Below the pieces are notes generated by a model, which saw only the letters and a list, made by a program, of their open reading frames with translations, searched no databases and was not told the DNA's origin. From positions 14,327,001-14,391,000 of the forward strand of contig OX291547.1 in assembly GCA_946406115.1 (NCBI GenBank): 64,000 nt of DNA, read 5' to 3'. Positions within the stretch are counted from its first letter, which is position 1, and each line of letters starts with the position of its first letter. Source of the DNA: Apoda limacodes. Taxonomy: Eukaryota > Arthropoda > Insecta > Lepidoptera > Limacodidae. Positions 24,076 to 34,848 of this stretch are shown piece by piece. The position numbers and the translations under genes are program-made.

Positions 24076-27039
24076 TCACCGTAGCCTATGGACGCTTGCA
24101 ACACCAGGGGTATCACTTGCGCGTTGCCGACCCTTCAGAAATCTAATAACTTCTTTCTTGAAGAACTTCATACTGTAGTCCTTGCAGAATACCTTGGCAG
24201 GGAGCTCATTCCACAACTTAAGCGTTCGCGGGAGGAAGTTTCTCTGAAACCGCACTGTACGCGACCATTTAGGTTCTAAAGTGTGAGAATGGATTCCCTG
24301 CCGATGGCGAGCGGTGCGATGGTAGAAAGTAGCCGTGGGCATCATTTCGAACAATTCCTCAGAACACAACCCATTGTACAAGCGGTAGAACACACACAGT
24401 GAGGCAAAGTCTCTCCTTAGACTTAAGGGCTCGATACCGCAAGTGAGTTTGGAATCGTCGACAATTCTCACAGCCCGTCGTTGAACCGAGTCAAAAGGGC
24501 CAAGCTGGTATCCGGGTGCACCTGCCCAGAGATGGCAGCAGTACTCCATATGGGGCCGAACCTGCGACTTGTAAAGTAACAACCTTTGCCCCGACGTGAA
24601 GTACTGCTTCGCTCTGTTGAGTACACCAAGTTTTTTGGACGCCAGCTTCACCTTATCTGATAAATGATCTCGGAACTGAACATCGCTGGAGATGTCGACA
24701 CCAAGGATCCCAATGCTCTTGGAGATGGAGAGGGGAGTGTTCTGGAATTGTGGGACTACAGTGAATGGAGTTTTCTTAGCGGTGAACGCGCACACTTGTG
24801 TCTTTGTAGGGTTGAATCGGACCAAGTTTACCCGTCCCCAGTCAGAGACCTGGGACAGTGTGGTCTCGATTTGAGACACAAGTTCTCCGCGGTTTTCCTC
24901 CACAACGGAACGAGGGATGTTTGCACGACCCGTGTAAAAAGCGTCTCCAGTACTGTCATCTGCATAGCAATGTATGTTGTTCATGTCCAACATGTCATTG
25001 ATATGCAGTAGAAACAGCGTAGGAGACAGCACAGAGCCTTGCGGGACACCAGCATTAATGTCCATGCTATCAGAGCAACTACCGTCAACTACGGCTCGTA
25101 TGCGTCTGCCGGACAAAAAGCTAGCCACCCATTTGCACAAACCCTCGGGCACTCCGTAAGATGGCAACTTCGATAGAAGACCGCGGTGCCAGACCCGATC
25201 GAACGCCTTCGCTATGTCCAGGCTACATGCCAATGCCTCCCCCTGACTCTCAATGGCTAGTGCCCATCGGTGTGTGAGATACACTAGAAGGTCACCAGTC
25301 GAGCGACCGTGGCGAAAGCCATATTGGCGGTCGCTGAGCAGGTCATGTTTTTCTAGGTATCTCAAAAGCTGTGTGTTGATCACACGCTCCATCACCTTAG
25401 AGAGGAGAGAGGTAATAGCGATAGGCCTGTAATTCGATGGATCTGATCTATCGCCCTTTTTGGGCACCGGGTGCACATTCGCAGTCTTCCATGAAGACGG
25501 AAATTGCCTAGTGTGGTAGGAAAGCGCAAAGAGGCGCGTGAGTACAGGACATAACTCAGGAGCACACTGCTTAAGCACCACTGCTGGTATACCGTCTGGC
25601 CCACTCGACTTATGAACGTCTAGAGAAAGTAACGCCCGCCTGACCTCCCGCTGCATTATGGAGATTTCCGGCATGGTCTTACCGCACCACGGTATAGTAG
25701 GTGGTACAGCGCCTTCATCGTTCATATTCGAGTTCGAGGCAAAGAGACTGCCCAGTAGATCGGCTTTCTCTTTAGCACTATGGGCCAAGTCACCATCGGT
25801 CTTTCGCAGTGGTGGTAACGACGACTGGCAGAAGTTCCCTTCGGCAGCTTTGGCAAGCGACCAGAAAGCACGACTCCCAGAAGGATAGCTCGCAAGTCGC
25901 CCACCTATTTTGCCGATGAATTGGAATTTTGCTCTGGCAGTTGCTTTCTTACTGAACCTCGAGGCAGCATTTAATTTGCGTTTTAACTCAGAAATATTCG
26001 GATCCTTATTAAAACGAGCCGTGGTCCAAGCCTCATATGCATTTTGCTTAAGAATTTTAGCTTTTCTGCAAGCCCTATTAAACCACGGTCGTTTTTTGAC
26101 GCCGGCAGCTACTCGCGGGTTAGGAATATAGCATTCCATACCAGCAAGGATTGTCTCAGTGACTGCGGCTGCGCAGACGTCAGGATCTTCTGAGTTAAAG
26201 CAGATCTGCCTCCACGGGTACGATGCGTAAAATTCTCGCAATCCATCCCAGTCTGCCGACTTATAGTGCCACACACGACGCCAATTAGTTGGCCCAGAAG
26301 GATCAGGTTGTGTGCATGACACTTGAGTCCGAACGAGACAGTGGTCCGAGGAGCCAAGAGGCGCATCCACTGAGACGGAGTATCCGTCCGGACGAGTAGT
26401 TAGCAGAAGGTCCAGTAAGGAGCTCGTATGTTCCTCTATATCTGGTATTCTCGTTGGAGAAAGTACCAGCTGAGAGAATCCATAGGTCAGAGCAAATTCA
26501 TGAGCAGATATCCCAGCATAGTTATTGGTTCGAGAACTGAGCCACTCGCGATGGTGGGCGTTAAAGTCTCCCAAAATAACTAGTTCTGCTGTGGGATATT
26601 GCTCTAGAACTTTGTCAGTCGTCAAACTCAGGTGCGTGAAGAGTCGAGTTACGTCCGTGTCACCGCTATGAGACCTGTATAGGCACGCATAGATACGAAT
26701 GTGGCCGCCGTAATCTACGCGCACCCACAATATCGACAGGTCCCTGTCTTCAAGGCTATGAAGGCGGCGACAGCAGATATCCTCCCGGACGAACATACAT
26801 ACACCGGCACGACTCACGAAATTGTGCTCAAGTTTGTAACCGGGATAATGAAGGTATGATGTATCGGCCGGGCAGGATATCTGCGTCTCCGTTAGAAAAA
26901 GAATGGTCGGCTGCGCAGTCTCCAGATGGAGGTGGACTGCGTTAAGATTTGCGTGAATACCCCTAATGTTGCAAAAGTCCACATTAAATGTGGATGGAGC
27001 GGCCGCTGAATAAACTCTTTTTCTTTTATTTCTTGCCAT
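24076..27039 (-). CDS. LINE ORF2: endonuclease and reverse transcriptase
   Basis: 987 residues, uninterrupted. The N-terminal third is an apurinic-like endonuclease: the FLTETQ block (catalytic Glu about 51), VILGDFNAHH (Asp158/Asn160) and LGSSDHCLV (Ser231-Asp232-His233). Reverse transcriptase follows from about 480: SSGPDGIPAVVLK, NYRPIAITSLLSKVMERV, SLDIAKAFDRVWH, AGVPQGSVLSP (about 664-673) and the catalytic CYADDS (YADD at 692-695). The C-terminal region carries the usual SQVRPHMEYCCHLWAG and LWNELPAK blocks. The enzyme nicks target DNA and primes cDNA synthesis there. On the coding strand an A run lies directly before the start ATG, an odd leader. All catalytic residues are present, so this copy may still supply activity. 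Confidence 0.93.
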   Translation of the reverse strand: MARNKRKRVYSAAAPSTFNVDFCNIRGIHANLNAVHLHLETAQPTILFLTETQISCPADTSYLHYPGYKLEHNFVSRAGVCMFVREDICCRRLHSLEDRDLSILWVRVDYGGHIRIYACLYRSHSGDTDVTRLFTHLSLTTDKVLEQYPTAELVILGDFNAHHREWLSSRTNNYAGISAHEFALTYGFSQLVLSPTRIPDIEEHTSSLLDLLLTTRPDGYSVSVDAPLGSSDHCLVRTQVSCTQPDPSGPTNWRRVWHYKSADWDGLREFYASYPWRQICFNSEDPDVCAAAVTETILAGMECYIPNPRVAAGVKKRPWFNRACRKAKILKQNAYEAWTTARFNKDPNISELKRKLNAASRFSKKATARAKFQFIGKIGGRLASYPSGSRAFWSLAKAAEGNFCQSSLPPLRKTDGDLAHSAKEKADLLGSLFASNSNMNDEGAVPPTIPWCGKTMPEISIMQREVRRALLSLDVHKSSGPDGIPAVVLKQCAPELCPVLTRLFALSYHTRQFPSSWKTANVHPVPKKGDRSDPSNYRPIAITSLLSKVMERVINTQLLRYLEKHDLLSDRQYGFRHGRSTGDLLVYLTHRWALAIESQGEALACSLDIAKAFDRVWHRGLLSKLPSYGVPEGLCKWVASFLSGRRIRAVVDGSCSDSMDINAGVPQGSVLSPTLFLLHINDMLDMNNIHCYADDSTGDAFYTGRANIPRSVVEENRGELVSQIETTLSQVSDWGRVNLVRFNPTKTQVCAFTAKKTPFTVVPQFQNTPLSISKSIGILGVDISSDVQFRDHLSDKVKLASKKLGVLNRAKQYFTSGQRLLLYKSQVRPHMEYCCHLWAGAPGYQLGPFDSVQRRAVRIVDDSKLTCGIEPLSLRRDFASLCVFYRLYNGLCSEELFEMMPTATFYHRTARHRQGIHSHTLEPKWSRTVRFQRNFLPRTLKLWNELPAKVFCKDYSMKFFKKEVIRFLKGRQRASDTPGVASVHRLR

Positions 27040-27660
27040 ATTTTTTTTTTTTTTTGAAAGTGTTATTTAGATTAAAGATGAGGATTCACTGCACAGACAG
27101 CTTAGAGGACAAAAGGTGCGGTACTAGAACTGCCAAAGCTCGCCACAGATGATACGGTTGCTGGCACGGCGGGCGGAAGGGCCCCTGATCCCCCTCTGTT
27201 GTAGTAGCCGGGTCCACTCCGGTCTCCTTCTCCGGCACGACTACCACTTCAGATACTTTACACAGGCTGGCGAATCAGCCTCCCAGGGCGGAGATTAAGT
27301 GATCCCTGGGTTCGGGATCCCGTTCAACCTGCGGGCGGCCAGCGGTCAGCCGTTTCATCAGGTCTCCCTGACCGCCGAACCAGCACGCCGCGTCTACGCC
27401 GAGCATGACAGCAACAAGTACCGCCGGTCCTCCGCTGTCCGCGCAGCAAATCCTCAAAGAGCTCTGGCAACCTTACTCACCGCCAGGAACACAACACTAC
27501 TCAATGTTAGTGTTATTGTGGCCGCGGTTTTCTGTAAGGTGGAGGTACTTCCCCAGTTCGGGCCGCTCATTCGAGCAAGTACTCGCTATGCCCTGCTTTA
27601 GTTGTTCGGGTGGCTTATTCGAGCGAGTACTTGCAGTGCCCTACCTCTCTTAAGTGTACG
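27040..27660 (-). other. 5' leader region of the LINE
   Basis: GC-richer than its surroundings and open only in short frames on both strands. A 15-nt T run at about 27041-27055 separates it from ORF2. It has no zinc knuckle or coiled-coil gag sequence, so either ORF1 is absent from this family or the copy is truncated upstream. Confidence 0.5.
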
Positions 27661-27803
27661 TCGGATAAGCACAGAGAGGATAACAAAACCACATCAAATG
27701 TCCTTATTCTAATTACAAATACGGAGTTGAGTTGAGAATATAGCGCGGGCTAAATCTTTTTAGAATTAATACAAGTACATATTTACTGCTTTGTATCAAA
27801 GTC

Positions 27804-28236
27804 AAGTCGCAAGTTCGGCCCCATATCGAATACTGCTGCCATCTCAGGGCGGGTGCACCCGGATACCAGCTTCGCCCTTTTGACTCAGTTCAACGACGGG
27901 CTGTGAGAATTGTCGACGATACCAAATTCACTTGCCGTATCGAGCCCTTAAGTCTGAGTAGAGACATTGCCTCCCTGTGTGTGTTAAGCCGCTTGTACAA
28001 TGGGATGTGTTCTAAATAATTGTTCGAAATGATGCCCACGGCTATTTGTTACCATCGCACCGCTCGCAAGGTTTTCTCTAAGGACTACAGTATGGGGTTC
28101 TTCAAGTAAGAAGTTATTAGATTTCGAAGGGTCGGCAACGCGCGAGTGGTGCGCCAGGTGTTGCAAGATTCCATAGGCTACGGTGACCGCTTAACATCAG
28201 GCGGACCGTGAGCTTGTTTGCCACCTTAGTGGTATA
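27804..28236 (+). pseudogene. Truncated copy of the same LINE family
   Basis: Matches the last ~550 bp of the element at 24001-27660 in the opposite orientation, from 'caagtcgcaagttcggcccc' through the 'gtttgccaccttagtggtat' end. There are several stops (for example TCTAAATAA where the intact copy has codons), and about 115 bp is missing between 'caccgctcgc' and 'aaggttttct'. No poly(A) run remains. An older copy than that at 30701-32010. Confidence 0.85.
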
Positions 28237-28499
28237 GATTAGAATGTTTAAACGAATTTATCAGTTGAATTGAAAACATTTTTAAGACTTTTTTGTGGTT
28301 TATCTTATTTTAGTTTACTTAAGCTACACAGAACAAAAGCACACGCTTCGTTTAAAAGTGTTTGGAAAAAAAATATGAAAATATACTAAAAGCAAAGTTA
28401 CAATAGGAACAGGGGCAAATTTTTGTTTGATAAAAAAAAAACTCAAAAATGTTTTTGATTCTTCTATATGGCTCAGTAGCTAAAATCATTCAAATTAAA

Positions 28500-28742
28500 A
28501 AAAAATATAATATAAATAGGTTATAGCCGCGGTTTCACCCGCATTAAATTCGGTTATGGGTGTAAGATTTCAACGACAACTTCTTACTTATAGAAAAATA
28601 CCGACTCATACTTTACGTTTTCAAGTACCCTATGTCCTTCTACTATTAAAAATATATACATGCCTTTATGATACAAAGATTTAAGCGTGAGGAGGTAACA
28701 GACAGACAGAGTTACTTTCGCATTTATAATATTAGTATGGAT
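28500..28742 (+). repeat. Lepidopteran short dispersed repeat
   Basis: Begins around 'tagccgcggtttcacccgca' and ends in the hallmark 'ttactttcgcatttataata' plus 'ttagtatgga'. 'gtaacagacagacagag' lies shortly upstream of the end. Non-coding. Confidence 0.65.
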
Positions 28743-30425
28743 TATACTGATTTGAAGTTGTCTACAGTAATATTTACGCCAAATAAGAGCCTTAAGTGTT
28801 AATAAAGCCAAAGACGCACGAATAAAACTATGTAGTAAATAAGTACTCGTCTCATTATTATTTTAGTTATGTTGTATATCTCTGTGTCGTTGATATTATG
28901 CTGCTATACATACACATATGATGTAATTGTAACTCTTCTCTAAAATCTCTCAATATATTTAGCCTGTGACAAGACACAGTTAAAAACCTACCTCAAAAGG
29001 CAGGAACTTCATAAGAAAAATATAACAAGAAAAAAAGGTTTATTTAGGTGAATCTTACTAATTTTTTTCATACTTCCATTTCGCTGCTTAAATGCATTAC
29101 CAATAAATCCCTTTTAACCATAAGCACCAAAAGTACAATTTTTGAAATGCTAGTAAAATATGAAATGACCAGAGTTTTAAATAAATTAATGAAATGTTAA
29201 AAATAAGTAAAAATACTGATTTTTCAATAATTTATTAGCATTTTATATATGCTTATTGTGTCTATGTTAAATAGCATCATGATAATAAGGCAATTTGAGA
29301 ATTTATAATTATAGATACTTAAAATCCTAACTGCTAACTAACGCCGATGCTAGAAGCACAAGTGCTTTCTACAACTCGCAGTATTATCCTAGAAAAAATA
29401 CAAAACGATTTTAAAAATAGCTTAATATGTTAATAGTTATAACATATTTCTTTAGAAGCACATTTTTAAAATAAGCTTTATACTAAAAGGACATTAACAT
29501 TACAATTGGCGGCGCTAGTGTAGGTCAGGAACCCCCTTAATGTTATGAAGATTATATGAAACATTTATAAATCAGTTTCTCCTTAAATACAAATCGTAGA
29601 TGATAAGTTGGTACTAGTTAAAATATAGGTATATAACACCGAATAGAAAGCCATAATGCACTACGACAGCGTCATTTGAAGCGCATGAAGTCGGAAACGG
29701 AAACACATACGTAACGCAGCTGGGGCATTAATTACGACTTCCGGTGGCGATCACGGCGTTATCGCGCCTTTGCGCGCGATCCACTGGGCGTTTTGTATTA
29801 TTTATCATCGTCGGTAGTTATTTGGTAACGGTAGTTATTATAACCCATAATACCGACCATCATTTACTTCATCACCGTTTGAAAAACTTGAGGCCTTAAA
29901 TATTAATTAGTTTTCATTATTAGTACTTATATTTTTTTATTATTTGTAAAAGAAGTAAAAAAATTGTTTTAAAATGGATGACATTGACGCATCAGGACAA
30001 AATTGCCAAATATTTTTTTCACCTTACCAGCACGAAAAGGATAGTTTTGCCGTCCAAATTCAGTGAGCAAAATCGAATTTTTTTCACTAGTGAGACAAAA
30101 TAATTCACAAAAAAAACACAACAATGACTGGTCAGACACAAATTTCGGGACAAATTCTTAACCTTGTTCATTTTAATTAAGAATATAACTACATAGAATT
30201 TTTCTCGTTTTTAAGTGAGTTTTTATCAATAATTGGTATGATTAAAAGTTTATACAGCTAACTAAAAAATTTCATACGTTGCTTTGATAGCAATGGCAGA
30301 GGTTGTAGTAGGTACAATTCCGAACGCAACTTCAATTTAAAAAAAAAAAAAAACAAAGTAAAATGGCGGCTAGCTAGTTTTTTGAACATAAGATTGTTTA
30401 TTTAATTAATAATTCTGTTTTGTTT
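28743..30425. other. Non-coding, with a GC-richer block near 29640-29790
   Basis: Mostly AT-rich. 29650-29790 is clearly richer in GC and CpG ('gcggtgg'-like content around 'acttccggtggcgatcacgg' and 'cgttatcgcgcctttgcgcg'). It could be a regulatory or conserved non-coding block, but no gene can be drawn. Confidence 0.4.
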
Positions 30426-30430
30426 GAAAA

Positions 30431-30600
30431 ATGAGCGATACAAGCTACGATATTTCTCTGACACCAGAAGAATAAGGACAACAAGTCGCCAATGCCGAAC
30501 TTAACTTTTTACCAGAAAAGTCACGTGAAAATATTTTTCTCGCTGGTAAAGGTGAAAAGTTGTATGTTGGACGCGTGAGCAAATTTTTTGGGTCTCGTGC
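30431..30600 (+). pseudogene. Relic of a Crypton-like tyrosine recombinase gene
   Basis: Starting at the ATG at 30431 the frame reads a short acidic N-terminus (MSDTSYDISLTPEE), a stop, then AELNFLPEKSREN. The '-LPxKSRxxY-' pattern after an acidic leader is typical of the N-terminus of Crypton-derived tyrosine recombinase proteins in insects. The downstream SAM-like and catalytic parts are absent; the frame dissolves near 30600 into sequence with duplicated 'ttcgctatgctcag'/'ttcgctagctcag' phrases. Short match, so moderate certainty. Confidence 0.4.
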
Positions 30601-30700
30601 CTTTAAATCCTTCGCTATGCTCAGTAGTCTATATTTGAATCACTCGCTACGCTCGTGATTTAATTCTAGCCTACTTCGCTAGCTCAGGATTTAAAGTCGG

Positions 30701-32010
30701 CACGGTCGCTCGACTGGTGACCTTCTAGTGTATCTCACACACCGATGGGCACTAGCCATTGAGAGTCAGGGGGAGGCTTTGGCATGTAGCCTGGACATAG
30801 CGAAGGCGTTCGATCGGGTCTGGCACCGCGGTCTTCTATCGAAGTTGCCTTCTTACGGAGTGCCCGAAGGTTTGTGCAAATGGGTGGCTAGCTTTTTGTC
30901 CGGCAGACGCATACGAACCGTAGTTGACGGTAGTTGCTCTGATAGCATGGACATTAATGCTGGTGTCCCGCAAGGCTCTGTGCTGTCTCCTACGCTTTTT
31001 ATACTGCATATCAATGACATGTTGGACATCAACAACATACATTGCTATGCAGATGACAGTACTGGAGACGCTTTTTACACGGGTCGTGCAAACATCCCTC
31101 GTTCCGTTGTGGAGGAAAACCGCGGAGAACTTGTGTCTCAAATCGAGACCACACTGTCCCAGGTCTCTTACTGGGGACGGGTAAACTTGGTCCGATTCAA
31201 CCCTACAAAGACACAAGTGTGCGCGTTCACCGCTAAGAAATCTCCATTCACTGTGGTCCCACAATTCCAGAACACTCCCCTCTCCATCTCCAAGAGCATT
31301 GGGATCCTTGGTGTCGACATCTCCAGCGATGTTCAGTTCCGAGATTATTTACAAGATAAGGTGAAGCTGGCGTCCAAAAAACTTGGTGTACTCAACAGAG
31401 CGAAGCAGTACTTCACGTCGGGGCAAAGGTTGTTACTTTACAAGTCGCAAGTTCGGCCCCATATGGAGTACTGCTGCCATCTCTGGGCAGGTGCACCCGG
31501 ATACCAGCTTGGCCCTTTTGACTCGGTTCAATGACGGGCTGTGAGAATTGTCGACGATTCCAAACTCACTTGCGGTATCGAACCCTTAAGTCTGAGGAGA
31601 GACTTTGCCTCACTGTGTGTGTTCTACCGCTTGTACAATGGGTTGTGTTCTGAGGAATTGTTCGAAATGATGCCCATGGCTACCTTCTACCATCGCACCG
31701 CTCGCCATCGGCAGGGAAGTCATTCTCACACTTTAGAACCTAAATGGTCGCGTACAGTGCGGTTTCAGAGAAACTTCCTCCCGCGAACGCTTAAGTTGTG
31801 GAATGAGCTCCCTGCCAAGGTTTTCTGCAAGGACTACAGTATGGAGTTCTTCAAGAAAGAAGTTATTAGATTTCTGAAGGGTCGGCAACGCGCAAGTGAT
31901 ACCCCTGGTGTTGCAAGCGTCCATAGGCTACGGTGACCGCTTACCATCAGGCGGGCCGTAAGCTTGTTTGCCACCTTAGTGGTAAAAAAAAAAAAAAAAA
32001 AAAAAAAAAA
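30701..32010 (+). pseudogene. 5'-truncated LINE copy with poly(A) tail
   Basis: Same family as 24001-27660 and nearly identical. It starts abruptly at 'cacggtcgctcgactggtga' inside RT and runs to a 27-nt A run (31984-32010). Frame 30728-31936 keeps SLDIAKAFDRVWH, VPQGSVLSP and CYADDS, but one TGA (31532-31534) interrupts it where the intact copy has CGA, a CpG transition. EN and the start of RT are gone, typical of incomplete target-primed reverse transcription. It landed beside the left end of the transposon at 32014. Confidence 0.92.
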
Positions 32011-32013
32011 CTA

Positions 32014-33024
32014 CGGTAAATCCTAAGATTTACGAGTAAGTCTTAGGATTTACCGACATAAGTTGGTAAATGTAAGGATTTATTAAAATGGGTCATTTTT
32101 TTGGGCTTTTACTATTAGAATTTAGTTCATGCTAGGTTTTGCCATTGACAGCTAGTAGAAGTTGGTTTGAGGAACAAAACAAAGATTAATTAAATTTATA
32201 ATTTCCGTCACGGTTGGTTTGTAGGTCTATGAGATCTACTTGACAACGCGAGTTCATTTCACTGTGAAGTATTGGCTTGATGACAATGCCCTTTTTCAAA
32301 GTTTTCTGTTTCTTTTGACATGGTTGGCAGAGCTTCGAATAAGTCATGATAGCCTCAACTGTTATATTTTTATACTTGCGGTTACATTCTTAAAACATCC
32401 TTGTCCTTCCACCGTGTCCAACAGCAACATGCGTTTCGTCAATAATGGCGAATAAATCGTCGTAACAAACGTAATACTTAATTTCCCCATTTTCTTCCTT
32501 CATCGGCGCTATTAGCTTTTCTTCGCCGCCTATAGTCAAAATATCATAGCGCTTTATACGCCTGTAATAAAAAGCTTATTTTTTTCACGTTCTTTGCAGT
32601 TTTAACTTCCTCTAAACACTTTGCGTGTTTGTTCTTATCGAGATAAAAGTTATTTTCTTTCTTGTTTGCCATGAGTTCGTCCATTATTTTATAAAATCTA
32701 TATTTTACGTTAATTTTGATTCACAAATTACTTTTAGACGTCAAAAACACAAACAGAAATCAAATTAAGGTGCGTGTTCAAACGTGTAAAACAATCGACT
32801 GCGGCGAGTAGAGACGGTGTGGAGGGCGCGGGTGCAGACCATCCACGTGCACGACGCCGAACACGTTATAACATGTCTTCTTCAACATTTACCGTGCCTT
32901 TAATGTAAATCGCAAGACTTACCAAGTGAATAGTGGTAAAAGTGCGAATCGCAAAGTCGTTTAGGCTTTTACCATTAAGAGTTGGTAAATCTTAGGTTTT
33001 ACTCTTAAATCTTAGAATTTACCG
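32014..33024 (-). mobile_element. TIR DNA transposon with integrase-type remnant
   Basis: The ends are ~50-bp inverted repeats starting CGGTAAATCCTAAGATTTA (left, 32014) and, on the complement of the right end, CGGTAAATTCTAAGATTTA. They continue with GAGTAA and a second inverted 'ttaggatttacc' motif, so each TIR is itself a near-palindrome. A TA dinucleotide flanks both sides (32012-32013 and 33025-33026) and may be the target duplication. The interior holds a minus-strand integrase fragment; the rest was probably deleted, making this a non-autonomous copy. Confidence 0.75.
32160..32684 (-). pseudogene. KRBA2/SCAND3-type integrase N-terminal fragment
   Basis: From the ATG at 32684-32682 the minus strand reads MDELMANKKENNFYLDKN and CLEEVKTAKNVKK. 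After one frameshift near 32575 it reads RRIKRYDILTIGGEEKLIAP, YYVCYDDLFAIIDETHVAVG and HGGRTRMF, then a stop, ITVEAIMTYSKLCQPCQKKQ, and GIVIKPILHSEMNSRCQVDL up to a stop after NYKFN. The H-x4-H ... C-x2-C pattern is the zinc-binding N-terminal domain found in integrase-derived 'KRAB-A domain-containing 2-like' proteins. The frame ends just where the catalytic DDE core should begin, so nothing active is encoded. Confidence 0.7.
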
Positions 33025-33164
33025 TAATTCGTGCATTTACAGTAACATATATGTATTACAAATATTAAGTTTCTATGATAAACAGCTCGTAAGATATAGA
33101 TCTGTGACAAACAGTTTTCTCAAATAGCCTTCTAGAGGTAAATTTACTTGTTTAGTACAGAAAA

Positions 33165-33400
33165 TCCATACTTAATATTATAAAGCAAAAGTTTGTTTGT
33201 TTCTTTTATTCGTTTGTTTATTTATCTTTTATTTACGTTTAAAGAAGTATTAAATTGAGCTGGCACAGAGATAGTTACATAGACATAACAGAACACAGGC
33301 CACTTTTTGTCTTGAAAAATTCATACTTTCCCACAGCAATAACTATTAACTTGTTATCTTGCTTTTTTGCTACAGAAAACTTTCTTACTATATGAAATAG
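33165..33400 (-). repeat. Dispersed repeat, opposite orientation to 28500
   Basis: Begins 'catacttaatattataaagc' and 'aaaagtttgtttg', the complement of the hallmark end at 28742, then 'gagatagttacatagacata' and 'acaggccactttttgtc'. Non-coding, diverged. Confidence 0.5.
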
Positions 33401-34349
33401 TTGCCGTGTTAATCCTTATTTAGCACGATAAAATAAATCAAAGTCTGCAGCCGATAAAAAGACTCATTTTTAAAAAGCATTCAATTTGCATTTTATTAAA
33501 TAAACATTTAACAATTACTATGCATATTTTGTCGTTTGATTTCCACAAAGGTTTTTCTATTAAAACGACTACAATCGGGCAAAAAAATATTGCCAAAAGT
33601 GGTAACACCAAAAACCTAAATAGACAGGCATCTGGTACAGTAACAAAAACAAAGCTAACGAAATCAGCAAAGCTGTGTACGGCTGCAAAAAATATTCCAT
33701 TAGTCCGACATGAAACGGCCGTTCTATTACATAACAGGAGTCAAAAACCACCGACGAACCGTACCTATATGAGATATACGAGTATCAGAATAAAACCATG
33801 ATAACGTTGATGCTGGAAGCGATATTGTGCAGAATCCAATAAGTAAATGAGCGCCAATTTGTGATTGTACCAGTGCAGTATGTTGTCAGTAATGACTTAC
33901 GATGAGACTTGACTAGTAGCCGAGTGGGTACCTTCGTATAGACACAGAAGCGATAATATAAAAAGGTTAATATCTAATCAAAATTTTAACTAAATAATCT
34001 CTCCTACCAAATTTCCTTAAAATCAGATCGATGATACCCAGACTGTGAGACTAGCTTACACGACACATACGAACGACAATCCGTCCTCCAGGAAAATCAT
34101 CTACCTGAAGACCACGTTCAGAACCATCTAGAGATCATGATATCTGTGGTGCGGATACTGAACGCAGGCACCAAGTACTTACGCGTTTGTACTCGCACCG
34201 CCCCGCGAGCAAATCTTTGATATCAAATTCTTTTAGAGCAAACCGCATTTAGATACCCATGCCCTGTATTTTTACTCATATTTTTATAAGAGCCATGATG
34301 GTAAAATTGTGAACGTGAAAGCTCGTAAAATAAAAGCTGCTGACAACGT
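33401..34349. other. Non-coding, no gene seen
   Basis: The 93-codon open frame at 33520-33801 has no recognisable domain, no splice context and basic, random-looking composition. I do not call it a gene. No other structure was seen. Confidence 0.5.
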
Positions 34350-34765
34350 TTTTAGGGTTCCGTACCCAAAGGGTAATTAGCGGAACCCTATTACTAAACT
34401 CCGTTGTCCCTTCGTCCGTCTGTCATCAGGCTGTATCTCATGAACCTTGATAGTTAGACCGTTTAAAAATTCACAGTAGATGTATGTCTGTTGCCGCTAT
34501 AACAACAAATACTAAAAACTGAATAAAATAAATATTTAAGGGGGCTCCCATACAGCAAACGATTTTGCTCGATATTGATAACGGGGTAGACGCTTAAAAT
34601 ATTCACATAATATTTAGTTACATAGTCACTTTAAAAATAAATCATTAAATTAAAATAAAAAAAAGAGTAAGGGGGGCTCCTATACAGCAAACGTGTTTTT
34701 TTTGCCGTTTTTATAGATATTGGTACGGAACCCTTCGTGCTTGAGACCGACACGCGCTTGGCCGA
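34350..34765 (+). repeat. Dispersed repeat with 'ggttccgtac' ends
   Basis: Starts 'gggttccgtacccaaagggt' and 'attactaaactccgttgtcc', has the body 'ctgtatctcatgaacc' and 'ttgccgctataacaacaaat', and ends 'ggtacggaacccttcgtgct' plus 'cgcgcttggccgattttta'. It is the inverted counterpart of 41354-41800 and contains an inserted or tandem 'gggggctcc(c/t)atacagca' block. It lies in the intron just upstream of the exon at 34849. Confidence 0.7.
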
Positions 34766-34848
34766 TTTTTAGTTTTAAATTTACTAATATATTTAAGTTT
34801 TTGTTTTTTTCGGACACCTCCATTTCTATTTTTTTTTTTTTTTTGCAG

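Larger units (their letters stand above)
24001..27660 (-). mobile_element. CR1/jockey-group LINE with intact ORF2
   Basis: Minus-strand element. The 3' end is marked by a 26-nt T run (24001-24026, the poly(A) tail) preceded on the element strand by the conserved tail 'gtaagcttgtttgccacctt'. The intact EN-RT ORF occupies 24076-27039. 27040-27660 is a 5' leader or remnant of an upstream region, GC-richer, with the 'ggttttctgtaaggtggagg' block I know from other lepidopteran LINEs; no gag-like ORF1 is recognisable. No target duplication could be identified because the 5' end is not certain. Confidence 0.85.

Noticed and set aside
30836..31264. 142-codon minus-strand ORF
   Set aside because: Antisense shadow of the LINE reverse transcriptase; the same shadow appears opposite the intact copy.
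33520..33801. 93-codon plus-strand ORF
   Set aside because: Basic, random-looking composition, no domain, no splice or promoter context.
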